Positions 20,829-29,700 of a stretch of 64,000 nucleotides of DNA are shown piece by piece (position 1 is the first letter of the stretch; the number at the start of each line of letters is the position of its first letter). The notes below the pieces were generated by a model. The model saw only the letters and a list, made by a program, of their open reading frames with translations. It was not told the DNA's origin and made no database searches. The position numbers and the translations under genes were made by a program. Source of the stretch: Phycisphaeraceae bacterium (GTDB lineage: Bacteria; Planctomycetota; Phycisphaerae; Phycisphaerales; Phycisphaeraceae). The stretch spans positions 124,001 to 188,000 of the forward strand of contig JADZCR010000005.1 in assembly GCA_020851465.1 (NCBI GenBank), read 5' to 3'.

Positions 20829-21569
20829 CTACGGCAGGAGATCGGGTCTGCGCTGGCGTGTTCGCAGAGCAGCCTGTTCTTTTCGCCATGCTTCGATTTT
20901 TGCATGGTCGCCGCTGAGCAGAACTTCCGGTGCCTGCATCCCCATCCATTCGCGCGGCTTGGTGTAGTGCGGATAGTCGAGGCCGCGACCCACTGCTGCG
21001 GAAAAACTTTCGTGCTGAACAGACTCGTCATCACCCAGCACACCTGGGATTAAGCGAACCACAGCATCGATGAGCACCATGGCCGGCAATTCACCTCCGC
21101 TGAGTACGTAGTCGCCAATACTCACTTCAAGCGGTGCGAGTTTTTCGATTACCCGTTCATCAATGCCTTCATAATGGCCGGCGATGATGAGCAATCGTGG
21201 TTTGTGTGCGAGTTCCTCCACCAGTGGTTGGGTGAGCGGTCGCCCTTGCGGAGACATCAGCACGCGAGTGGCGGGCGCGGCATCCTGCGACTCGACAGTC
21301 GTCACCGCATCCCAGAGCGGTTGACATTGCATCACCATGCCCGGCCCGCCACCAAACGGAGCCTTGTCCACTTTCTTATGTTTATCCGTTGAGAAATCAC
21401 GGATATTGGTCAGGTGATAATTCACCGGAGCGCGGACTGGCGGCGGATCAGGGAAAGTATCCTCATCGTCTTCGACGTAGAGACTCGGATCGGCGGCACG
21501 CTTGAGAATGCTCGTGCTGAGCACACTGACGAACATCTCAGGAAAGAGGGTGAGGATGTCGATTCGCAT
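20829..21569 (-). CDS. trmD: tRNA (guanine-37-N1)-methyltransferase
   Basis: TrmD methylates G37 next to the anticodon using S-adenosylmethionine and prevents +1 frameshifting. The sequence starts 'MRIDILTLFPEMF', the conserved TrmD beginning, which fixes the ATG at 21569 (246 residues). It includes 'FGGGPGMVM' and the trefoil-knot motif 'SIGDYVLSGGELPAM'. It lies 99 bases downstream of rpsP in the common rpsP-trmD order, but rimM and rplS, often found alongside, are absent. A complex inverted repeat fills the rpsP-trmD gap. Confidence 0.97.
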   Translation of the reverse strand: MRIDILTLFPEMFVSVLSTSILKRAADPSLYVEDDEDTFPDPPPVRAPVNYHLTNIRDFSTDKHKKVDKAPFGGGPGMVMQCQPLWDAVTTVESQDAAPATRVLMSPQGRPLTQPLVEELAHKPRLLIIAGHYEGIDERVIEKLAPLEVSIGDYVLSGGELPAMVLIDAVVRLIPGVLGDDESVQHESFSAAVGRGLDYPHYTKPREWMGMQAPEVLLSGDHAKIEAWRKEQAALRTRQRRPDLLP

Positions 21570-21585
21570 GGGTGGAAGCCGTCCC

Positions 21586-21641
21586 TCAAAACAAAGCCGC
21601 TTGCGGCATAGCGGCTTTGGCGCGCTAAGCCGCAAGCGGCT
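21586..21641 (-). promoter_or_regulatory. Overlapping hairpins (possible attenuator) between rpsP and trmD
   Basis: On the minus strand AGCCGCTTGCGG (21630-21641) can pair with CCGCAAGCGGCT (21595-21606). Alternatively AAAGCCGCT can pair with AGCGGCTTT closer to trmD (perfect 9 bp, followed by GTTTTG). The arms are shared, so the structures exclude each other. The second looks like a weak intrinsic terminator that could set the rpsP to trmD expression ratio. Confidence 0.55.
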
Positions 21642-21668
21642 GGTCATGCGATGAATATTTTTGACGGA

Positions 21669-21956
21669 CTACTTCGCGGCCTTGGTCGGAACCTTGTTCT
21701 TGGTGCTTTTGACTTCAAAACCCGCTTTACGAAGCAGGCTGGTCACGGTTTCGCTGGGCTGCGCTCCGACGCCGAGCCAGTATTTCACGCGATCAGTTTT
21801 GAATTGGACGGCCTTGGTCTGATCCTTCTGGAGCGGGTCATACACACCCAGTTCCTCAATGGGTTTACCATCACGCGGCCGACGGCTGTCGATGGCATTA
21901 AGCCGGTAGTAGGGCAGGTGACGCCGACCGAACCGCTTGAGTCGCAATGTGACCAC
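21669..21956 (-). CDS. rpsP: 30S ribosomal protein S16
   Basis: S16 is a small-subunit assembly protein. The sequence 'LRLKRFGRRHLPYYRLNAIDSRRPRDGKPIEELGVYDP' is spread over residues 4-41 and matches the S16 consensus throughout. The GTG at 21956 is the start: it places the canonical beta strand at the N terminus and has GGAG nine bases upstream. The longer reading from 22055 would add 33 non-conserved residues. The product is 95 residues with a short Lys-rich tail. It lies upstream of trmD as in many bacteria. Confidence 0.95.
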   Translation of the reverse strand: MVTLRLKRFGRRHLPYYRLNAIDSRRPRDGKPIEELGVYDPLQKDQTKAVQFKTDRVKYWLGVGAQPSETVTSLLRKAGFEVKSTKNKVPTKAAK

Positions 21957-22123
21957 GATCGAATGCTCCGGGTGCGAATGTCGCCCATTATTAAGGCTGA
22001 CGAACCAGCCTTTGGGCGGATCAAGAATAGTACCGGGAATTGGGTTTGGGAGCAAATGAAGCGAAAGGGGCGGGAGTCCGGGGCCGGGCTTGGTGAGATG
22101 TTATTACAGCCCGATTGCAAAAC

Positions 22124-23197
22124 TCATGTCTGCTCCTGTGCGTACCAGCAGGCAGCGCAGTGCGATGCGTCTTCGCCAATCGCATCAAGCGCCGGCACCT
22201 CAGAGACACATTTTTTCATAACCCGCACACTTTGCCCCTGCACTCGAATTTCCACCGCATCCGCAGCAGCGGAGATTGCTTTTTCACGTGTCAACGGACA
22301 GCGAGGATGAAACGTACAGCCGCTGGGAGGATTCACCGGAGAGGGTACTTCACCAGGCAGGACGATCCGTTTTCGGGCTCGCACAGGTTCAGGATGCGGT
22401 GCAGCACTGAGCAGAGCCTTGGTGTAAGGATGTCGCGGGTCGTGGTACAGAGTGTGCCGGTCGGCCAGTTCGACAATCTTGCCCAGGTACATCACAGCAA
22501 CTCGATCACAGAAGTGCTCAACGACGGCGAGATTGTGCGCAATGAAGAGGTATGACAGGCCAAACTCATCCTGTAACTGCGACAGGAGGTTAAGAATCTG
22601 TGATTGAATCGAAACATCGAGTGCGCTGACTGGTTCATCGCAGACGATGAAGCGAGGCTGGAGTGACAGTGCCCTCGCAATACCGATACGCTGTCGCTGA
22701 CCGCCGGAAAATTCGTGTGGGTAGCGCGAGGCATAATCGGGGGACAGGCCGACCTTGGTCAGAAGGGTGGCGACGCGGTCATCGAGTTCACTGCCGCGTG
22801 CGATGCGGTGGACGGCAATCGGTTCGCCGAGGATGCGACCAATGGTCATCCGCGGATTGAGTGAACCAACCGGATCCTGAAACACGATCTGCATCTGGCG
22901 GCGCAGAGCTTTGAGTTCGGCACGATCAGCTGCGAAAACATCAAGCTGGTCAAATCGAACGGAGCCTGATGTCGCCGGAATCAGTCGGAGAATTGTCCGG
23001 CCGACGGTTGATTTGCCGCATCCCGATTCTCCCACCAGGCCCAGCGTTTCACGCGGCTTGACGGTGAAACTGACGCCATCGACAGCACGAACAAAGCCGA
23101 CGGTTCGTCGGAGCAAGCCTCGCTTGACGGGAAAATGAGTGCGCAGATCTCGGACATCCAGCAGAGGCGCGGATTGGTTCGACGAGCTGGCGATCAT
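22124..23197 (-). CDS. Oligopeptide/dipeptide ABC transporter ATP-binding protein (OppF type)
   Basis: The ATPase has Walker [10 protein letters not shown], signature '[15 protein letters not shown]' and Walker B '[10 protein letters not shown]', followed by the OppD/OppF-specific C-terminal region with '[11 protein letters not shown]' and further cysteines. The C-terminal Cys set resembles that of dipeptide transporter ATPases known to hold an iron-sulphur cluster. OppF-type subunits energise peptide import with OppD, two permeases and a binding protein. None of those is in the window, so this is an orphan gene. It starts '[18 protein letters not shown]', the usual short N terminus. Confidence 0.9.
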   Translation of the reverse strand: MIASSSNQSAPLLDVRDLRTHFPVKRGLLRRTVGFVRAVDGVSFTVKPRETLGLVGESGCGKSTVGRTILRLIPATSGSVRFDQLDVFAADRAELKALRRQMQIVFQDPVGSLNPRMTIGRILGEPIAVHRIARGSELDDRVATLLTKVGLSPDYASRYPHEFSGGQRQRIGIARALSLQPRFIVCDEPVSALDVSIQSQILNLLSQLQDEFGLSYLFIAHNLAVVEHFCDRVAVMYLGKIVELADRHTLYHDPRHPYTKALLSAAPHPEPVRARKRIVLPGEVPSPVNPPSGCTFHPRCPLTREKAISAAADAVEIRVQGQSVRVMKKCVSEVPALDAIGEDASHCAACWYAQEQT

Positions 23198-23216
23198 GGC
23201 GGGAGTATAGCTTCAT

Positions 23217-23261
23217 TGAAAAGCAAAACCGCGAGCATGTACAGCATACTCGCGGCTTTGC
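23217..23261 (-). terminator. Terminator downstream of the HtrA protease gene
   Basis: Arms 23223-23239 and 23245-23261 pair at 15 of 17 positions with a 5-base loop. On the minus strand the stem is followed by TTTTCAATG. It is 24 bases past the protease stop codon. Confidence 0.75.
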
Positions 23262-23284
23262 TATGTTCAGAGCGAAGTTTTGCT

Positions 23285-24874
23285 TTACTGCGGAACTTCC
23301 AGCAGCACGAATCGCTTCACGCCGCCTTCCGACACACTGAGCCGAACAGGCTTGGACATGTCGAGGCTGGTCAGCGCGGTGGTGAGTTCGTCCACGGTTT
23401 TGATGCGGGTGTCCATGACTTCCACGATCACCGATCCGGGACGAATCCCCTTGTCCGCAGCATCCGAGCCAGGCCGAACCTGCGTTACCAGAACGCCCGG
23501 CGTAAGTTCTACTTTGCGCCGTTGCGCTAATTCCGCGGTGAAGTCGGTTACGTTTTCAATTCCAGCGCGGCGGAGGTAATCCATCACCTTGTCGCTGGGT
23601 TTCGCCTCTCCGCCTCGATCAGCGGAATCGGTACTCGCCCGCTGGACGCTGGCGGGAAGTTCGGCCACCACAGCCTGCATCCGCTGAGTTTTGCCTGCGC
23701 GGAAGAGTTCGATATCCACCTTCCTGCCGGGTTCATAATTTGAAACACGACGGCGCAGCTCTTCAGCAGCTCGGACATCTTTGCCGTCGATTTTGGTGAT
23801 GATGTCGCCAGACTTGATGCCTGCCTTCTCAGCCGGACCGCCGTCGATCAGACTATTCACCAACACGCCGTGGTCCTTGAACCCGAAGCTCTCAGCCATT
23901 TTGGGATCCAGATCATCGATGTAGATACCCAAATATCCGCGTGTCACTTTGCCCGTCTTAATGATCTGATCAACGACCGGTGCGACCATTTCAATCGGGA
24001 TCGCAAAGCCCAGGCCATTGTTGGCACCCGTGCGGCTGGCAATAGCGGTGTTCATACCGACGACGTCACCCTGAATGTTGGTCAGCGGCCCGCCGGAGTT
24101 GCCGGGGTTAATTGCGGCATCGGTCTGGATGAAGTTTTCATAACCACGGCCGTCAGCCACGATATGAAGCTGGCGACCTTTGGCGGAAACGATGCCTTGG
24201 CTCATGGAAAACTCGAAGCGGAACGGCGACCCGAAGGCGAACACGATGTCGCCCTGTTCAACAGGCTCCTTGGCGAGTTGCGCCGGGATAAGCCGGGCAC
24301 CATCCACTTTGATGACTGCGATATCAGTCTTGTCGTCTTCGCCTACAAGCTTGGCGGTGCGCTCAGAGCCATCGTTGAAGCGCACGGTAATCACATCCGC
24401 ACCGTTAACGACGTGACGGTTGGTGATGATGTGCCCAGCTTCGTCATATACCCAGCCGGATCCGTTGGCGTAGGCGCGGGGTACGTTGTAGCGGTTGTAG
24501 TCCTGTGTACCCGGTTCCTGTTGCGGGCTCTGATCCTCGCCATCATCCTGGGGGAGATCGAACGGGCTCTGCGGCCAACCACGAGGACCGAAGAAGCGAC
24601 GCATCGCATCATCTTCCGTGATACGACGAGGGCTTGCCTTTGCGGAAACCTGAATCGCCACCACACTCGGCTCGACAATTTTTGCGACATTACGGAAGGC
24701 ATCGCTGAGTTTCGCCAGTGCGGGGTCAGCCGCTGCCTGATCGCGTACAAACTGTACTTTTGCCGATTCCTGGGCCCACGCGATCTTCTGCACGATACTC
24801 GGTCCCATGACCATCACAATCAGAATGGTCAGGATCAAAATCACAGTAGGGCCATACCACCGGATGCGACTCAT
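23285..24874 (-). CDS. htrA: HtrA/DegP-like periplasmic serine protease
   Basis: The protein of 529 residues has an N-terminal membrane anchor or signal (about 8-30) and a trypsin-like protease domain with the intact triad His154 (NRHVV), Asp184 (KTDIAVIK) and Ser260 (GNSGGPL). Two PDZ domains follow (about 305-385 and 430-525). An acidic Gln/Pro-rich insert near residues 100-130 lies where DegP carries its LA loop. Known HtrA proteases degrade or refold misfolded envelope proteins and are stress-induced. An unusual hairpin lies 62-102 bases before the start. The gene is transcribed alone, with its own terminator. Confidence 0.94.
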   Translation of the reverse strand: MSRIRWYGPTVILILTILIVMVMGPSIVQKIAWAQESAKVQFVRDQAAADPALAKLSDAFRNVAKIVEPSVVAIQVSAKASPRRITEDDAMRRFFGPRGWPQSPFDLPQDDGEDQSPQQEPGTQDYNRYNVPRAYANGSGWVYDEAGHIITNRHVVNGADVITVRFNDGSERTAKLVGEDDKTDIAVIKVDGARLIPAQLAKEPVEQGDIVFAFGSPFRFEFSMSQGIVSAKGRQLHIVADGRGYENFIQTDAAINPGNSGGPLTNIQGDVVGMNTAIASRTGANNGLGFAIPIEMVAPVVDQIIKTGKVTRGYLGIYIDDLDPKMAESFGFKDHGVLVNSLIDGGPAEKAGIKSGDIITKIDGKDVRAAEELRRRVSNYEPGRKVDIELFRAGKTQRMQAVVAELPASVQRASTDSADRGGEAKPSDKVMDYLRRAGIENVTDFTAELAQRRKVELTPGVLVTQVRPGSDAADKGIRPGSVIVEVMDTRIKTVDELTTALTSLDMSKPVRLSVSEGGVKRFVLLEVPQ

Positions 24875-24935
24875 ATAGATATTCCTGTTGCTGGAGAACT
24901 GGCGGGTTGGGTTAAACGATTCAAATCATACGCGT

Positions 24936-24976
24936 CGGGCTTGATGCGGGTTCGCGTATTGAAACGCATCAACCCG
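24936..24976 (-). promoter_or_regulatory. Long hairpin in the HtrA leader region
   Basis: The arms CGGGCTTGATGCG (24936-24948) and CGCATCAACCCG (24965-24976) pair perfectly apart from one bulged base, with a 16-base loop. The element sits 62-102 bases upstream of the protease ATG within a 259-base gap. An operator or 5' UTR structure is possible. No T-run follows, so termination is unlikely. Confidence 0.4.
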
Positions 24977-25133
24977 GCGGATATTGCTGCATTGAGCAAT
25001 GCCTACCTTCTTTGTCGGCATGCGGGAGTGAACTTTGCCACTCCTTTTTGATCGCATTTTTTAGTACGCACTGACGAGTTGCGTGTTCGTGCCAACTCCG
25101 AAAGTACCGAGGGAAGTTTTTCTACCGAACAGG

Positions 25134-25994
25134 TTATCCGTCCAACTTATAAGGGTGCGTATCGGTCAGGTACCGTCTGGACTCCACGAGTTTTACCCAT
25201 TTTGAGGCGGCTTCCTCAATATTTGTTCCGACCGCACCCATCGGTGCCGCAAAAGGTGGCTGCCAGGAGGAGAGGCCGAGCAGGTCATGCAGAACGATGA
25301 CGTGCCCATGACATGCTGCCCCCGCACCGCAACCAATAACCGGTACTGCGTTTTTACCGGCATCGGGACCGGTATTCCGATCTTGGAGTCGATTCACAAT
25401 TTCGCTTGAAACTTCGGAGGGTGTGGCTTCGATCAATAGCATCGACGCACCAGCCTCAACCAGCAGGGTCGCGGTACGCACTATCTCGTCCGCTTCAGCG
25501 CGCGTCCTGCCAGCGTGGACATAGCCGCCTTTGACCCGTACCTGCTGCGGTCTCGATCCGATGTGTGCCACTACGGGTACGCCTGAAGACGACAGTCGTC
25601 TCACAAGCGGCGCGAAGCTGGCATCGACCTCAAGTTTTACTACGTCGGCTCTGCCCTCGACCACGAATCTCATCGCATTTCGTATTGCGTCGTCCTCTCC
25701 GCATTGATAACTACCGAAGGGCATGTCGGCCATGACAAAAGCATCCGGCGCGCCGCGTCGCACGGCTGCGGTGATTTCAAGCATGAAGGGCATCGTGGCC
25801 GGCAGGGTCGAGTCATGGCCAAGGATGAACTGAGCTGCTGTGTCGCCGACCAGCAAGGTCCGTACACCACCACGCCATAACCACGATGCAGTCGTGGCGT
25901 CGTAACAAGTGAGCATCGGAAAAGGTTGGCCTTGCTTTACCCACTGGCGGAGTGTGCGCAAGGTCACACGCGGCGACGGTGACGATATCGGCAT
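25134..25994 (-). CDS. panB: 3-methyl-2-oxobutanoate hydroxymethyltransferase
   Basis: PanB adds a hydroxymethyl group to alpha-ketoisovalerate, the first committed step of pantothenate and CoA synthesis. Recognisable motifs are 'LTCYDATTA', 'LLVGDTA' with the metal Asp, 'VMADMPFGSY' with the second metal Asp, 'VVKLE', 'HIGSRPQQV', 'GGYVHAGR' and 'LLIEATP' with the catalytic Glu. The usual 'PxIGIGAG' is changed to 'PVIGCGAG'. The length of 286 is normal. The sequence is more divergent than typical PanB but keeps all catalytic positions I can place. No panC or panD is in the window. Confidence 0.88.
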   Translation of the reverse strand: MPISSPSPRVTLRTLRQWVKQGQPFPMLTCYDATTASWLWRGGVRTLLVGDTAAQFILGHDSTLPATMPFMLEITAAVRRGAPDAFVMADMPFGSYQCGEDDAIRNAMRFVVEGRADVVKLEVDASFAPLVRRLSSSGVPVVAHIGSRPQQVRVKGGYVHAGRTRAEADEIVRTATLLVEAGASMLLIEATPSEVSSEIVNRLQDRNTGPDAGKNAVPVIGCGAGAACHGHVIVLHDLLGLSSWQPPFAAPMGAVGTNIEEAASKWVKLVESRRYLTDTHPYKLDG

Positions 25995-26116
25995 GGCGGA
26001 ATTATAGGGAAACGGGGGCGAGAAGATGGCTCAAGGCGCGTGTGTAACAACACGCGGTTATCGAAGCAGACAACAAATCACACGCAAGGCAACCGTGTTC
26101 CCGATACGATTTTGCC

Positions 26117-27349
26117 ATGCGAACCTTCACCTTGATCGTCGTAGCCGTCCTGGGTTTCACATCATCCGTTCACGCGAAATTCGCCATCCCGCCTGAAGCC
26201 CCGGTTGATCGACTGGTGCGGAATATTTCTTCTTACGTCACGGAAAATCCCAATGATCCACGCGGATACTACACGCTTGGACGCGTGCATTACCTCGCAT
26301 TTTCATTGGCGACCGAGACACTCCGATCCTACGAACCAGCAGATGGAAAGGAAAAGAGTGAGTTGCCGCAACTATCGCGTTTTCAGGCCAATCCATCTGC
26401 CGCTTCCCAACCTGCGGAGGGTGAAGAAAAAGCGAAAGCCCTGGAACACCTGACCGCAGCGATTGAAAATTTTGAGAAAGCAAAGGCACTTAACCCTGAC
26501 GATGCTTTGATCCAGCTTGGCATAGCCAGCGTGTGGGAAGAGGGTGCAGCCTTTGCGTCTGAAGTTCCATTGCCGGTAAACAGCAAGAAAGCTCACGTGG
26601 AGACAACGCAGGAATGGACCGCACGCGCGATCGAGGGTTACCTCAATGCTTACAAACTCTCAATCAAGAAGGACAGTAATCTGGATGAGCTGCCCATTGC
26701 CGGCCTGTCGAGTCTGGTGAGCTATGAAGCTGGGCAGGCATATCTTCGTCTGGTTGAGGCCCGCGGTGAACGTGAGACGGAGCGAAAGTGGGTAGCTCTC
26801 ATACGCGAAGACATGAAAACATTGGAAGCCCTTCCGCAAAACATAGTGACTCCCATCGTGCTGTCGTTGAGCGAAAGAAAATCGCTCGAAGCGATGATCG
26901 ACTCCCGTACTCTTGTGAAATTCGATCTTGATGGCACCAGCCGTAGCCAGTGGTGGTCGTGGATTAAACCCGATACCTGCCTGCTGATCTGGGATCCAAT
27001 GCAGCGAGGTGAAGTGACATCCGGCAAACAGCTATTTGGATCAGTAACTTTCTGGATGTTCTGGCCTAATGGATATGCCGCGCTGGATGCTTTGGATGAC
27101 AATCGCGACGGAAGACTTGCTGGCGATGAATTAACAGGACTGGCTCTTTGGGCTGATTGCAACAGTAACGGTATCTCTGAGAATGACGAGGTTATGTTGG
27201 TCGAGGAGTCAGGAATCGAATCAATCAGTACCCGTGCGACGAGTCAATCCGGTATGTCGCCCTGTAATCTGGATGGGTTAAAGATGAAAGACGGCCGGCT
27301 GTTGCCGACATATGACTGGACGACGCAGGCAACCGGTATTCGCCGTTAA
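26117..27349 (+). CDS. Secreted TPR/EF-hand-like protein of unknown function
   Basis: A signal peptide (residues 1-20, ending 'SVHA') precedes a helical region with TPR-like spacing (about 30-130, 'PRGYYTLGRVHYLAF' and 'LEHLTAAIENFEKAKALNPDDALI'). The C-terminal third has a tryptophan-rich beta segment and two consecutive calcium-binding EF-hand-like loops, 'DDNRDGRLAGDE' and 'DCNSNGISENDE' (about 327-360). The loop spacing matches an EF-hand pair or a dockerin-like module. It would be periplasmic or extracellular. The middle 'WDPMQRGEVTSGKQLFG' stretch recurs in planctomycete hypothetical proteins I have seen, always just before such a calcium site. Function unknown. Confidence 0.65.
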   Translation: MRTFTLIVVAVLGFTSSVHAKFAIPPEAPVDRLVRNISSYVTENPNDPRGYYTLGRVHYLAFSLATETLRSYEPADGKEKSELPQLSRFQANPSAASQPAEGEEKAKALEHLTAAIENFEKAKALNPDDALIQLGIASVWEEGAAFASEVPLPVNSKKAHVETTQEWTARAIEGYLNAYKLSIKKDSNLDELPIAGLSSLVSYEAGQAYLRLVEARGERETERKWVALIREDMKTLEALPQNIVTPIVLSLSERKSLEAMIDSRTLVKFDLDGTSRSQWWSWIKPDTCLLIWDPMQRGEVTSGKQLFGSVTFWMFWPNGYAALDALDDNRDGRLAGDELTGLALWADCNSNGISENDEVMLVEESGIESISTRATSQSGMSPCNLDGLKMKDGRLLPTYDWTTQATGIRR

Positions 27350-27406
27350 CGTGTTATGAGTTTATTCGAGCGTGACAGCGACGATGGGTCTGCATGTACC
27401 GCAACG

Positions 27407-27745
27407 TCAGAGTTTCGCCTGTACTTTATCGCCTTCAATACGTGCCTCGTATGACGCCACCTTGATGTTGGGATTGTCCGGGCATACTCCGTCAGCGAGT
27501 CGGAACGGCCACCCATGCCAGGGACAATGAACAACTCCATCACGAATGAAGCCGCTGGCTAGGCTGCCGCCTGCGTGCGGGCAGGTGTCATCGATGACCT
27601 TGATCTCCTCGCCCTGACGAAAAACTGCCAACGCACGATTTTTACAGGCAACAAATTTTCCTCCACCCACCTGCGGCACGTCAGCCAGTGGGCAAAGATC
27701 TGTCCAATCACTCGCCTGTGTCGTTGCTTTTTCTGACTCCGCCAT
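27407..27745 (-). CDS. Rieske [2Fe-2S] ferredoxin-like protein
   Basis: The protein of 112 residues has both Rieske cluster-binding boxes, CPHAGG (about 62-67) and CPWHGW (about 81-86), giving the Cys2His2 ligand set. The short stand-alone form with no signal peptide or membrane anchor resembles NirD-type or dioxygenase-ferredoxin Rieske proteins in the cytoplasm, which pass electrons to an oxygenase or reductase. No partner enzyme is adjacent. The start has AGGAG 8 bases upstream. Confidence 0.92.
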   Translation of the reverse strand: MAESEKATTQASDWTDLCPLADVPQVGGGKFVACKNRALAVFRQGEEIKVIDDTCPHAGGSLASGFIRDGVVHCPWHGWPFRLADGVCPDNPNIKVASYEARIEGDKVQAKL

Positions 27746-27879
27746 GTTCCCGCTCCTGCGTAAAAGATTGGGTGAGAATTGTAGTCAATTCATGATGATC
27801 GGTTGAATCGTCTGGTATTCGCTGACGGTACTTCGATTGATGATCTCATCATGAGGTATATCACGTTGCACATCGACGA

Positions 27880-29700
27880 TCAGCGGCCCTGAGCGGATCG
27901 AATAAATTGCTGGTAGAGGTTCGCATAGATGCCGCCGGTCGCCAGAAGATCGTTGTGCGTACCGCGTTCGACAATTCGGCCGTGATCGAGCACCAGTACC
28001 ACGTCTGCGTGACGGATCGTGCTCAAGCGATGGGCGACCACAAAACTGGTTCGTCCGCGCAGCAGGATCGCCAGCGATTGCTGGATGCGAACCTCGGTCA
28101 TGGTGTCGATAGCGCTGGTGGCTTCATCAAGAATGATGATACGCGGGTTGGCGACCATAGCACGGGTGAAACAGATGAGCTGTCGCTGCCCCATCGACAG
28201 TGATCCGCCTCGTTCGCCGACCTGTGTTTGGAAGCCCATTGGTAGAGCTGCGATCAAATCCAGCGTGTCGAGTTGTTTTGCCGCGGCAATCACATCTTCA
28301 TCTGTTGCGCCTAATCGGCCAACCCGGATGTTTTCCATCACCGTGCCGGAAAAGAGGAAGTTGTTCTGGAGAACGATCCCCATTTGACGATGCAGAGTGT
28401 CCGCCCTGATTTTTCGGATTTCTGTTCCATCGATCAGAACCTCTCCCTGTGTAGGAAGGTAGAACTTGGAGATCAGGTTGATGATGGAGCTTTTGCCGCT
28501 GCCGGTGTGACCCACGAGAGCCACGGTCTGCCCCGGCTCAGCAATGAAGCTCACATTATGCAGCACTGGCTTGCCCGGTTCGTATGCGAAGGTGAGCTTT
28601 CGGAACTCAACTTTCCCCGTAATTGCCGGTAAAGGTTGCGCACCTGACTCATCCACGAAATCGGGTTTGCGGTCGAGCAGCCCGAAAACCCGCTCTGCGC
28701 CCGCCATCGCCTGTACCGCGGTGTTGTATTGATTCCCAATCACTGCCACTGGATTCAGCACGCTGCTGGCGAGGAAGTAGAACAGGATGAGGTGAGCCGG
28801 GTCAGTGCCTGCATATTTATGCAGTACGAAGTATCCGCCGGCGACGAAAATGGCAGCAATCACAATCTGATTGAGCATCTCGATCGAAGGCGAGAATACG
28901 CCGGACATTCGGCTGACATTGATGTTGTAGCCTGCGTGGTCGGTAACCAGTTCACCGAACATCTGGGCGTTGAGGTCTTGTCGTACAAAGCCCTGAGTTA
29001 CCCGCACTCCGACCACCGACTCCGCCAGTACTGCGGTTACACGGCTCATGCTCTCCTGTGCTGCGCGATGTGCGGAACTCAACAGATGCTTGAAATAGTT
29101 GTAGAGGAAAAAGTAGAACGGTGCGAAGCAGAGCACGATCAGTGCCAGCCAGCGGTCATAGATCACCATGATGATCCCGGCAACCAGCGATGTGCCGAGG
29201 TTGACAATACTGATGAAAACCGCGTCCTGGAGTCCGGCACGGACAGCTTCGGAATCAGAAGTAATGCGGCTGATGATTCGACCGATGCGTGTCTTGTGAA
29301 AGAAATTCATCGTCAGGTTCTGGAGATGCTCGAAGATATCGTTACGCAGATCATGGACGAGCCCTTCGCCCAGTTTCAACGCCAGATACATGCGGAAATA
29401 AAAAGTGACATAGGTCCAGAGCACGAGTGCTGTGTAGATTGCGACACCTCGATACAGTCCAGCGTAATCACCGCGGTAAATGGGACCATTGATCACCTCC
29501 GACAGCATCCACATGATCAACGGGCCTTGAAAGGCTCGCGTGATGCAGAAGACAATCAGGCCGATAAGGGTGCTGCGATATGGGCCGGTATAGCGGAACA
29601 TTCGGCGGAAAAGCCGCAGTTCCAGCGGGCGGGCCTTCGCTTCGTCCTCGTGCTGGACCTGCGTGAGGGTGGCCACGGGTTTTCCGCTCATCGCAGTCAT
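27880..29700 (-). CDS. ABC exporter half-transporter, subunit with degenerate signature motif
   Basis: Six predicted membrane helices (about 35-325) precede an ATPase domain. It has Walker A GHTGSGKSS, Walker B 'IILDEATSAID' with the catalytic Glu, and H-loop 'VAHRLST', but the signature reads LSMGQ instead of LSGGQ. The partner gene ends inside this start codon (ATGA overlap), and the two subunits should form a heterodimer. Heterodimeric exporters of this class move lipids, peptides or drugs out of the cytoplasm; the substrate is unknown here. The adjacent subunit has the complementary defect in Walker B, so one of the two ATP sites would be inactive. Confidence 0.92.
   Translation of the reverse strand: MTAMSGKPVATLTQVQHEDEAKARPLELRLFRRMFRYTGPYRSTLIGLIVFCITRAFQGPLIMWMLSEVINGPIYRGDYAGLYRGVAIYTALVLWTYVTFYFRMYLALKLGEGLVHDLRNDIFEHLQNLTMNFFHKTRIGRIISRITSDSEAVRAGLQDAVFISIVNLGTSLVAGIIMVIYDRWLALIVLCFAPFYFFLYNYFKHLLSSAHRAAQESMSRVTAVLAESVVGVRVTQGFVRQDLNAQMFGELVTDHAGYNINVSRMSGVFSPSIEMLNQIVIAAIFVAGGYFVLHKYAGTDPAHLILFYFLASSVLNPVAVIGNQYNTAVQAMAGAERVFGLLDRKPDFVDESGAQPLPAITGKVEFRKLTFAYEPGKPVLHNVSFIAEPGQTVALVGHTGSGKSSIINLISKFYLPTQGEVLIDGTEIRKIRADTLHRQMGIVLQNNFLFSGTVMENIRVGRLGATDEDVIAAAKQLDTLDLIAALPMGFQTQVGERGGSLSMGQRQLICFTRAMVANPRIIILDEATSAIDTMTEVRIQQSLAILLRGRTSFVVAHRLSTIRHADVVLVLDHGRIVERGTHNDLLATGGIYANLYQQFIRSAQGR

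Noticed and set aside
25025..25049. Stem GGAGTG/CACTCC followed by TTTTT on the plus strand
   Set aside because: No plus-strand gene ends upstream, so it has nothing to terminate; the stem is only 6 bp.
23870..25051. 393-codon plus-strand frame antisense to HtrA
   Set aside because: It runs across the intact HtrA coding region, whose triad and PDZ domains are clear, and has no recognisable motif.
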